A stretch of DNA of 64,000 bases from AP-15 sp963700185 (lineage in GTDB: Bacteria > Pseudomonadota > Alphaproteobacteria > ATCC43930 > CGMCC-115725). The stretch covers positions 1-64,000 of the forward strand of contig CAVOWP010000010.1 of assembly GCA_963700185.1 (NCBI GenBank), given 5' to 3'. This document shows positions 17,615 through 25,974 of this stretch, piece by piece (the first letter of the stretch is position 1; each line of letters begins with the position of its first letter). The notes under the pieces were generated by a model. It ran no database searches. It was not told where the DNA came from and was given only the letters and a program-made list of their open reading frames with translations. The translations under genes and the position numbers were made by a program.

Positions 17615-18911
17615 TTACGGCGTCGCTGCTGGGGGTTCCGGGGTGATCTGCACCGTGTCGCCGTCAGCCAAGTTCACGGGTGGTTGCAATACTACTTGGT
17701 CGCCGTTCTGGACGCCCTCGTTGACCTCGACCTCGGTGCCGTAATCGGTGGTGATCGCAATCTTGTGCAGATGGGCGACGCCGTTTTCGACCACCGCGAC
17801 CTGCATGCCGTTCTGATTAAAGATGATTGCCGAGGCCGGCACGATCAGAGCCGGCGATGTGCGCGGGATCTTCAGTTCGACAATGCAATAGGCCCCCGGC
17901 TGCAGCGCGCCATCCGGATTGGGAACGTCGACCTCGGTCAGCAGAGTCCGCGTTCCCGGCTGCAGCGCCTCGGCGATCCGCGTCACTTTGCCATGGAACG
18001 TGAGGTTGGGCATCGCCGGCACGCGAAGGACGGCCTCGATGCCGGGTTTGACGCCAAAGGCGGAATCCTGCGGCACATAAATCCAAACCCGGATCAGGTC
18101 GCTGTGGGTCATCGAAAACATCGAGGTGCCGCCGGCCGCGTCGGCCGTGATCAGGCTGCCGACGTCGATGTTGCGCTGCGTGATCACGCCGTCGAACGGA
18201 GCAACGACCTGCTGGTAGATCTTCTGCTGGTTGAAATAACTTAGCTGCTGCTGCATCGCCGCGGCATTGTACTGAGCCGCGGTCGTCGCGTGCTGCTGGG
18301 CCTGATAGTTGTACCGATCGGTGTCGGCCTGCTCCTGCGGCGCCCAGCTGTCCTTGGCAAGCATGGAAATACGCCTGCTGGTCACATCTGTCGACGCGCG
18401 CTGCGCCTCGTTTTGGCGTACCGTCGCCTGTGCCTGCTGAAGACTGTTCTGATATTGGGCAACCTGCGCCTCGACTTCGGGTGCAGTGATTTCCGCGAGG
18501 AGCTGCCCGGCTTTGACCTGATCGCCGATATCGACATAGCGCTTTAGCACATAGCCGCTGGCGCGGGCATAAATATTTGCTGCCTCGAAGCCGAGCGTTG
18601 TCGCCGGCAACGTCACGTGGAGGCTGCCGAAACGCTGCGCCACCGCCTCGACGCGCACGCTCGGGACGAAGTTCGCCTGCTGCTCGGCGGTGTCCATGAC
18701 CTGGCGGCTCTGCTCGTAATGCCGCCATACGCCCAGCGCGAGAGCGCATGTAAATAGCAACAGCACGCCGAGGCCAAGCAACGGGCGCCCAGGTCCGCGC
18801 CGCCTGGGGGGCCCGCTGGGCGGCGAATTCGGGGCTATCGCGATCGGGCGCCGGAAGCAGCGGCCGCGGTGGTGGTCCCTTCAGCAGCGGTGGCTGCTCG
18901 AGATCGCTCAT
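17615..18911 (-). pseudogene. RND efflux periplasmic adaptor (membrane fusion protein), one frameshift
   Basis: HlyD/MFP-type adaptor that links an inner-membrane RND pump to an outer-membrane channel. ATG at 18911 gives MSDLEQPPLLKGPPPRPLL, a proline-rich cytoplasmic tail. A frame change between about 18840 and 18783 leads to the membrane anchor LLGLGVLLLFTCALALGVW. Then come the lipoyl half-motif DIGDQVKAGQLLAEI, a Gln/Ala-rich coiled-coil hairpin, the second lipoyl half VVAPFDGVITQRNIDVGSLI, and the beta-barrel domain (VWIYVPQDSAFGVKPG). The start overlaps the RND stop as ATGA, so the two are translated together. No outer-membrane factor gene is adjacent. Confidence 0.8.
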
Positions 18912-21900
18912 TCGGGAACCTCCTCGAAGACGCCGTGGGCCGGTTTGCCGTCATTGCCCTTGCGCAGCATCGCAAACAGGTAGGGCACGACGAGGAGGGT
19001 CGTCGGGGTCGCAAACAGGAGGCCGCCGATGACGGCGCGCGCCAGCGCGGCGTTCTGCTCCTCGCCCGGGCCGCCGATCGCCATCGGGATCATGCCGACG
19101 ATCATCGCGGTGGCGGTCATCAGCACCGGCCGGATTCGGGTGTGCCCGGCCGAGATCGCGGCATCGAAGGCTTTGCTGCCGGCGAGCTGCTGCTCGCGCG
19201 CGAAAGTGACGAGCAGGATCGAGTTTGCCGAGGCGACGCCGACCGCCATGATCGCACCCATCAGCGAGGGAACGCTGAGGGTCGTATTGGTAATGTAAAG
19301 CATCGTGACGATGCCGCAGAAGGTCGCCGGCAGCGCCAGAATGACGACGAACGGATCGCCGAAATTCTGATAATTGACGACCATCAGCAAGTAAACGAAC
19401 ACGGCCGCGAACAGCAGACCGATCGTCATGTCGCGGAAGGCCTGGTTCATGCTGTCGATTTGGCCGGTCACCTGGATCGTGTTGCCGGGGGAAAGGTCTT
19501 TCTTGAGATCGGTCGTGACCTTGTCGATGTCGGTCGCGATGCTGCCGAGATCGCGTCCTTGGGTGCTGGCATAAACCTCGTAGACCGGCTGGATATTGGC
19601 CTCGTTCGCACTACCCGGCACCGAGTCGCGGGTGAAGGTCGCCACATTGCTCAGCTCTCCCGGAACCGGCAGCGTTGCCCCCGGCGCGGTCGTCGTGCTG
19701 ACCGGCGCGGAGGTCGACACATTGCCGAGCTCTCCCGGAACCGGTTGCGTTGCCGGTGGCGCAGTCAGGGTGCTGACTGGCGTGTTCCCGAGATCGTTCA
19801 GCGAGCTGACCAGGTACTGCGGTGTTTGCACGGCGATGTAATAGGGAATGCCGTTGGTCGGATCGGTCCAGAAATTGGGCTGGACCTGCTCGGAGGAACT
19901 GAGGCTCGTGGTGATGTTGTTGCCGATGTCGTTAGTGTTGATACCGAACTGCAGAGCCCGCGCGCGGTCGATCTGGACATAAAAATCGGGCGCATACACC
20001 TCCTGCTGCAGATGCGCGTCGACAATGCCGGGAATTGCGGCAATGCGGCGGCGCATCTCCTCGGCAATGCGCAGATTTTTGACCCGGTCATAGCCGACGG
20101 TGCGCACATCGATCTGTGCGGTAAGCCCGAAATTCAGAATCTGCGTCGCCATATCGGCGGACTGGAAATAGAACATGTCCTCGGGGAAAGCCGCCGGCAG
20201 CACCTGCCGTAAGTTGCGGACGTAGTCGGCGGTTGGCGCGTGGCCCTCGTTGAGCGAAACCATGATCACGCCGTCATTGACCGCGATCGTCGTGCCGTCG
20301 GAGAACGCCCAATTGTAGGAGCGCGCCGGCACCCCGAAATTGTCGACGATCAGATCGAGGTCTTGCTTCGGAATGACCTGGCGGATCTTGTCCTCGACCG
20401 CCTGGAAGATCTGTTCCGTCACTTCGATGCGGGTGCCCGGCGGTGCGCGAACATGGAGTTGGATCATGCCGCGCATCAATGGCCGGATAGAAATCGCGGC
20501 CGACAAAGACGAACATCACGGCGCCAAGAGCGAGCACGAGGACGGCGAGGATCGGGACAATGAACCGACGGGTCAGCAGCATTGTGAGCAGCCCGACATA
20601 ACCTTCCCGCAGACGCTCGAAGCCGCGCTCGAACGAGGCATGGAACCGGGCGAAAGAAACCGTCGCCGGAATTTCCCGCTGGGCCGCGCTGATGCTGGCG
20701 CTTCAGCAGCTGGCCGATCGTGATCGGCGTCAGGGTTCGCGATAGGCCGTAGGAGGCGAGCATCGCGAAGACGACGGCAAGGCCGAGCGGGGTGAACAGG
20801 TATTTCGCCGGCGCCTTCGAGAAAGATCACCGAGGTGAAGACGCAGCTGATCGCAAGGTCGACACCAGGGTCGGCATCGCGATTTCGGCGGCGCCATGCA
20901 GCGTCGCCCGAGGCAGCGGCATTTTCTCCTCGTCGAGCAGGCGGTAGGTGTTCTCGATCGTGACCGTCGAATTGTCGACGAGAATGCCGACCGCAAGCGC
21001 CAGGCCGCCCAATGTCATCGTGTTGATCGTCTCGCCGAGGAAATAGAGCACGACGAGCGAGGTCAGCATCGCCAGCGGGATCGAGATCATCACGACGATC
21101 GTCGGGCGCCACGAGCCGAGGAAGAGAAGGATCATCAGCGCCGTGAGCCCGGCGGCGATCGCCCCTTCACGCAGCACGGCTATCACCGAGGAGGTGACGA
21201 ACACCGACTGATCGAACAGCGATTTGATGACCATGCCGGCGGGTGCCGCTTGGCCGCGCAATGTCGAGCATATGCTTGACCGCATTGACAACCGTCAATG
21301 TCGAAGCATTGCCGTTCTTGATGATGCTGAGCAGGACCGAGCGTTTGCCGTCTGCCCGGACGATGTTCTGCTGCACGAGATTGCCGTCCCGCACGTGACC
21401 GATGTCCCGGAGGAAGACGGTGGCGCCGTTCGAGTAGCTGACCGGGATGTCGTTGAGCGCCTCGATTGTCGGCGGCATCGAATTGGTGCGGACGGTGTAA
21501 TCGGTCTTGCCGATCTTCTCATCGCCGCCGGGGAGGGTCAGGTTCTGCGCGTTGACCGCATTCACGACCTGCAGCGGCGTCAGGCCCTTTGGACAAAAGC
21601 TTCGTCTGATCGATGTCCACCATGATCTGCCGGTATTTTCCGCCGGCCGGGGTCGGCAATGTGACGCCGTGGACCGGCGCGATCATCTGCCGCAGCCGGT
21701 AGATGCCGTAGTCGTAGAGCTGCAACTCGCTGAGCCTGTCGGAGCTGAGGCTGATCTGCAGGACGGGAACGGCCGATGCGCTGTATTGCACGACAATCGG
21801 CGGCTGGGTCCCGGTCGGCAGCAATGCGCGGATCGCGTTCGTCGCGGCGACGATCTGCGAGATCGCCAGGTCGAGGTTCACATCGGGCTGGAAATAGAGC

Positions 21901-22178
21901 TTCTGCACCGAAATGCCGTTGACCGTTTCGGCTTCGATGTCCTTGATGCCGTTGACGTTGGAGCTGATCGCGTACTGGCTGTAGGTGGTGAAACGCTGCT
22001 CCATCTCGGTCGTGTCGAGGCCGGTGTACTGCCAGATCACCGTGACCACCGGGATGTTGATCTCGGGGAAAATATCGGTCGGCATTTCGACGGCGGCGGT
22101 CACGCCGAGAAACAGGATCAGCGCTGCCACCACGTAGAAGGTGTGTGGGTATTTCAGCGCAAAGCGAACGATCCCCAA
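18908..22178 (-). pseudogene. RND-family multidrug efflux transporter (AcrB-like), about five frameshifts
   Basis: Inner-membrane proton-driven pump. Read across the breaks, it is about 1,090 codons, the full AcrB length. The N-terminus MGIVRFALKYPHTFYVVAA starts with TTG at 22178. The porter domain follows (MPTDIFPEINIPVVTVIWQY). The TM4 block is LALAVGILVDNSTVTIENTY; here the usual Asp-Asp pair is Asp-Asn, which matters because both acids normally carry protons. The second half has VGRDFYPAID, FGLTAQIDVRTVGYDRVKN and MGAIMAVGVASANSILLV. Frame changes lie near 21590, 21255, 20850, 20690 and 20480. So many breaks in one gene otherwise intact suggest sequence error or recent decay. The stop overlaps the adaptor start. 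Confidence 0.75.
19643..19792. repeat. 75-bp in-frame tandem duplication inside the RND gene
   Basis: Two adjacent copies (19643-19717 and 19718-19792), diverged in places but sharing ATTG...GAGCTCTCCCGGAACCGG and the GTGCTGAC end. On the minus strand each encodes a 25-residue unit containing PVPGEL(S/G)NV. The unit lies in a periplasmic loop and keeps the frame. Confidence 0.6.
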
Positions 22179-22464
22179 GCAAAACCCCCGCTCACTCCTG
22201 GGCCAACATCAAATTTGCAGATTTAGGTGTGCGGTGACCCAGCCCGAGTAAAGTTTGGTAAGAATTTGTAAAGCGCAGCAACTTTCGCTTCGCAAAGCGA
22301 GAACCGAACGGGCGAAGCTTCGTTGCGCTGTTCGCGATCGTATTTACCAAAATTTACTAAGAGTGATTGGCGCAGCTGGCATCAGCAACACATATCCGCT
22401 CATGAAAGGCCGGCTGGGTCGTCATTGAATGCCCTGCGCGGCTAGGTACGATAAGGAGTTATCG

Positions 22465-22991
22465 ATGCGCGAATTAGGCAATAGCAGAGCCCGGCCTCGT
22501 AAAAGGCGGCGTGTGGTGAGCATTGCAGCTGCATTGCTGGGCGCGGCTGTCCTCTGCCAGCCAGATCTCGCCCACGCAGCGCACGGGGGTGGGGGCGGAG
22601 GGCACGGCGGCGGAGGGGGTTTCCACGGCGGCGGATTTGGCGGGTTCCACGGCGGCGGGTTCCACGGCGGTGGGTTCCACGGCGGCGGGTTCCACGGGCA
22701 GGCGGGTTCCACGGTAGCTTCGCGGGCCTGCACAACGGCTTTGCCGGCGGGCGCGAGGGGCACTGGTACCATGGCTGGCACGGCGGACGCTACGGCTGGT
22801 GGTTGGCCGGCCCCGGACTGGCGTGGACGTATTATGATTATCCGTGGTGGGGCTCTTATCCGGATTATGACTACTACGACTACAGCCAGCCTTACGCCAG
22901 CCAAACCTGGTACTATTGCTCCGATCCGGCAGGCTATTACCCGTATGTAGCGCAGTGCAACACCGGCTGGCAGGCGGTCCCAGCCAGCTGA
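22465..22991 (+). pseudogene. Exported Gly/His-rich protein with YYCxxPAGYYPYV motif, one frameshift
   Basis: ATG at 22465 with AAGGAG seven bases upstream. A basic N-region (RARPRKRRRVV) and the hydrophobic IAAALLGAAVLCQ form a signal peptide ending near AHA. The mature part begins with an array of GGGFHG units. A base change near 22695, in the repetitive part, shifts the frame; the true continuation reads GFHGSFAGLHNGFAGG, HWYHGWHGGRYGWW, then aromatic YDYPWWGSYPDYDYYDY and WYYCSDPAGYYPYV ... CNTGWQAVPAS. The last motif is common in small periplasmic proteins of unknown function from proteobacteria. His/Gly arrays may bind metal; that is inference. The repeats favour slippage. Confidence 0.65.
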
Positions 22992-23052
22992 CCCGTCGCG
23001 CGATCTCTCCGGCTGCCTTCGTGGCAACCGGAGAGAGACCCACCCCTCGCGG

Positions 23053-23328
23053 CTAACGCGGCGTGTAGCCGTTGAGCTCCCGACCGATCGCCTGCTCCTG
23101 TCGGCCGAGGCCCGACGGGTTCTGCTGGAGGAGCTCACGCTGCGTCCCCATAAGCTGAGTGGCGTAGTCCTGTCGCATCTGTTCTTGCAGCGGGCCGTTC
23201 GTCGGCGCCGACAACGACATGCTGGGGTTTACGGCATGCAGCCCCGGCATCGGGCCAACTTCGCGCTGCTGAGCCGCAACGGGAGCAGCTGCGAGGCATG
23301 CTAAGATGGCGACGGGTAGCAATTTCAT
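23053..23328 (-). CDS. Small exported protein, function unknown
   Basis: A 91-residue protein with a signal peptide (MKLLPVAILACLAAAPVAAQ, cleavage after AAA/AQ). The mature part is polar and Gln/Asn-rich (QEQMRQDYATQLMGTQREL, LGRQEQAIGRELNGYTPR). ATG at 23328 has a perfect GGAGG seven bases upstream, within the palindrome GGAGGTCCTCC. It lies directly downstream of, and overlaps the apparent tail of, the ECF sigma gene. Not recognised otherwise. Confidence 0.65.
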   Translation of the reverse strand: MKLLPVAILACLAAAPVAAQQREVGPMPGLHAVNPSMSLSAPTNGPLQEQMRQDYATQLMGTQRELLQQNPSGLGRQEQAIGRELNGYTPR

Positions 23329-23995
23329 TGGAGGACCTCCTGTGATTTGGGCGCCGGTGTGGCCTGCGTACGGACAGGCGGGAAATCCTTCTTGGGGAAT
23401 GGCGAGCGGGAAAAAGTCCGGTCGCCTTACGCAAGCTCTCGCGGCCGCGGGCAATTCGCGAACGTACCGTCCCGAGCGGAGCATTCACAGCTGCCGCGGC
23501 TTCGGCGTAATCCATGCCTTCCAATCCAACGAGCAGAATTACCGACCGTTGCTCCTCAGGCAGTTTGGCGAGACCGCGTTCCAAATCGCGAAGTTCGAGC
23601 CGCGCAGTCTGATTGGGCGGCAACATCAAACTCGCATCGGATTCCTGCAGTTCGACACCCTCTCGATGCCGCGCGTCCCGGCGCGTGTGGCTTATATGTT
23701 GGCGGTACAGAATTGTGAATAGCCAGGCCCGAAGATCGGTTCCTGGCTCCCACATGTGGATTTTCTCCAGCGCACGGGCGAGACAGTCCTGAACGAGATC
23801 GTCGGCGCTCACGACATCATGCGTCAGAGCACGCGCAAAGCGCTCGAGGCGTGGGATTAGCGCTAGAATTTCTTCGCGCAGATATCGATCGTCAAGAACC
23901 GGTTTTGGCAAACCGGCCCCCATCCGTGCAGAACCACTACGGTCCACTCGTTTCGCAGTTGCCTCCAGAGCGTCAACACCAGTTATCTGCGTCAC
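23135..23995 (-). CDS. ECF-type RNA polymerase sigma factor
   Basis: Extracytoplasmic-function sigma-70 factor. Region 2 is visible in ILALIPRLERFARALTHDV, SADDLVQDCLARALEKIHMW and RAWLFTILYRQHISHTRR. Region 4 is GLAKLPEEQRSVILLVGLEG, MDYAEAAAAVNAPLGTV and RSRIARGRESLRK. The start is GTG at 23995 with GGAG about nine bases upstream. The conserved part ends near residue 190 (about 23425). The remaining 95 residues are Arg-rich and overlap the small exported protein; one base change at the RES codon would end the protein at about 23426, so the tail is probably an artefact. No anti-sigma gene is adjacent. Confidence 0.75.
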   Translation of the reverse strand: MTQITGVDALEATAKRVDRSGSARMGAGLPKPVLDDRYLREEILALIPRLERFARALTHDVVSADDLVQDCLARALEKIHMWEPGTDLRAWLFTILYRQHISHTRRDARHREGVELQESDASLMLPPNQTARLELRDLERGLAKLPEEQRSVILLVGLEGMDYAEAAAAVNAPLGTVRSRIARGRESLRKATGLFPARHSPRRISRLSVRRPHRRPNHRRSSNEIATRRHLSMPRSCSRCGSAARSWPDAGAACRKPQHVVVGADERPAARTDATGLRHSAYGDAA

Positions 23996-24260
23996 TCGTT
24001 GCGCTCCTGCAGTTTAAGGTTACGGCTATTCCAATGCACGGCGTCAAGCGCATGGTCCTAATTTAGGCGGCGCTACGTCCAAGCATCATTAACTGCGGTA
24101 AATCGCGGTAAATTATCGTCATGCAACAGTGCCGAATTTGGCAGCGGTGGTCAGGTAATCCTGATTGCCGGCTACGGATCAGCCGTGCCATCTCGCATCG
24201 CGGCGAGGCGTGGCTGTGACGACACCAATTGCCGCCGGTTTCGGTCACAGCGCTTGGTCG

Positions 24261-24863
24261 CTAGCTCGAACCGAAACTACACCGGAACGATTGCCAACGG
24301 TTCTGCGGCCTCCTCCCTCCCCCTCCGCTTGCGTGGGAGGGAAGGATGAGGGCAGACCGCTGCTTTGCTCGTGTCGGGTGCTGATACCCATCCGCCGCCG
24401 CATTCGAGCAGAGCACGCCGGTGAAGCGGTAGCCGCGGCCGAATTCGGTGCGAATGACATCGCGGTCCGCGCCCAGCGCCTTGCGCAATGCGGAAACTTG
24501 AACCTTGAGGTTCTCTTCCGACACCACGACATCGGGCCACACCCGGCTGACGAGCTCCTCCTTGGAGACGAGCAAGCCGTCGGCCTCCAAGAGGGCCAGA
24601 AGGAGATCGAAGGCGCGCGTACCCAGCTCGATCGGAACATCGTCGGCTAGCAGCTGCCGTTGGCGCAGCAATACGCGGAAACGCCCGAATTCGACAGCCG
24701 CGTCGGCGGTTGCCGGGCTCGGCCGGTTGGCGCCTTGCGGCAGCGGGTTTGCCTGCCAGAGGGCCGGCTCTGGATAAGGTTCCGTGTTCATTGCAGCCCA
24801 TCGCCTTGGTCTATGGCGGCTGGCAATTTGGCGCGGGTTCGTGCGCTGGTTGCGTCGCTGCAT
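24261..24863 (-). CDS. Orphan winged-helix (OmpR/CadC-type) DNA-binding protein
   Basis: A 200-residue protein whose only domain is a winged helix: VEFGRFRVLLRQRQLLADD, ELGTRAFDLLLALLEADG, VSRVWPDVVVSEENLKVQVS and DVIRTEFGRGYRFTGVL. It closely resembles the N-terminus of the 13.8-kb regulator but lacks the NTPase and TPR parts. The C-terminal 45 residues are low-complexity and run through a GC-rich hairpin (CCCTCC ... GGGAGGG, about 24313-24345), so the original gene was probably longer. ATG at 24863 is preferred because GGAGG lies five to six bases upstream; an inner ATG at 24791 has no such site. Target unknown. Confidence 0.65.
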   Translation of the reverse strand: MQRRNQRTNPRQIASRHRPRRWAAMNTEPYPEPALWQANPLPQGANRPSPATADAAVEFGRFRVLLRQRQLLADDVPIELGTRAFDLLLALLEADGLLVSKEELVSRVWPDVVVSEENLKVQVSALRKALGADRDVIRTEFGRGYRFTGVLCSNAAADGYQHPTRAKQRSALILPSHASGGGGRRPQNRWQSFRCSFGSS

Positions 24864-25039
24864 GATCGCCTCCAACAAAGGGGTTAATCTCGCGATCAAA
24901 GCTAAGGGAGCGGTTTAGATCGTGCTATTGCATCGGCGGATGAATGACTGCCGCTTGAGAATCGTTCTTATTAGACTTTGGTATAGTACCGCGCTGGAAG
25001 AGTGCGACTCGACCGAAATAGGCCGTGTCTAGATACTGC

Positions 25040-25675
25040 CTAACAGCTCTGAGACTGTTCCCTGGTGAGGTTCAGCCTATCGGCCATCCGGGCCAAATCA
25101 GGCAGAGAAGCCGCCTGCATCTTGCGCATGACCTGGCCACGATGGACTTTTACGGTGATTTCGCTGACGCCGATCTCGTAGGCGATCTGCTTGTTGAGGC
25201 GGCCAGCCACGACCAAGGCCATCACCTCACGCTCGCGGGGGGTGAGGGTCTCGAAGCGCGCCCGCAACCCCGCCAGAGCTTTTTCGTTCTCCAGGCGACC
25301 GCGGTCGCGCGTGATGCCGAGCTGGATCGCGTCGAGCAAATCTTGGTCGCGGAATGGCTTGGTCAGGAACTCGATTGCTCCGCCCTTCATCGCCGTGACA
25401 GACATCGGGATGTCGCCATATCCGGTTATGAAGATGATCGGGAGGTGGATATTCGCGGCGGCGAGCTCTCGTTGGAAATCAAGGCCGCTTCGTCCGGGCA
25501 GCCGGACATCGAGCACCAGGCAGGCCGGCCCGTCCGTCCGTCCGGCCTTGAGGAATTCATCCACCGAGGTGAACAATTTCGCTTGCAGCCCGACGGATCG
25601 AAGGAGGCCGCCGATCGACTCCCGGATTGCGGGATCATCATCCACGACGATAACGGTTGGTATCGCCTCGGCCAT
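25040..25675 (-). CDS. FixJ/NarL-family two-component response regulator
   Basis: A 211-residue regulator. The receiver (residues 1-120) has the acidic pair VIVVDDDPAIRES, the phospho-acceptor Asp in CLVLDVRLPGRSG, the Thr/Ser switch IFITGYGDIPMSV and Lys in FLTKPFRDQD. The C-terminal LuxR helix-turn-helix is LTPREREVMALVVAGRLNKQ and GVSEITVKVHRGQVMRKM, as in FixJ/StyR/TodT. ATG at 25675 starts the receiver directly; the frame is open to 26044 but that part runs through the divergent promoter region. It faces the PAS kinase and is its likely partner. Confidence 0.85.
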   Translation of the reverse strand: MAEAIPTVIVVDDDPAIRESIGGLLRSVGLQAKLFTSVDEFLKAGRTDGPACLVLDVRLPGRSGLDFQRELAAANIHLPIIFITGYGDIPMSVTAMKGGAIEFLTKPFRDQDLLDAIQLGITRDRGRLENEKALAGLRARFETLTPREREVMALVVAGRLNKQIAYEIGVSEITVKVHRGQVMRKMQAASLPDLARMADRLNLTREQSQSC

Positions 25676-25974
25676 CGTCAGCGCCCGCCGGGACGGTCGT
25701 GGTTTTGCCGGCGCGTCCTTCCTACGCCGAGCACGGCGAAGCGTGGAAAAGTACGGCTGAGAGGATAGCGATAGCGCGGCACCGAGCAATCCTAAGAGCT
25801 TGCCTCGCGAGCAGCTACAGATTCCTTTAATATAGGAACTCGCCCGAGCGACAAGGCACATTTGTGTGCTGATCGCGCGGCTTCCTCCCCAGGGCGCCGG
25901 CACCTCCTTGCCTGGCACAAAAGTTGGGAACTGCCGTGTTAAGCTGGAGACGACGTAAAGATCGAGCCGGAACC

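Noticed and set aside
18869..20212. 447-codon plus-strand open frame
   Set aside because: Antisense shadow of the RND pump; composition is dominated by His/Arg/Asp as expected from reverse reading of a membrane-protein gene.
22255..22365. Inverted TTGGTAA...TTACCAA and small hairpins upstream of the Gly/His-rich gene
   Set aside because: Arms are short and imperfect; could be chance in an AT-rich promoter region.
24080..24120. Direct repeat of GCGGTAAAT as a possible operator
   Set aside because: Only two short copies and no clear target gene start at proper distance.
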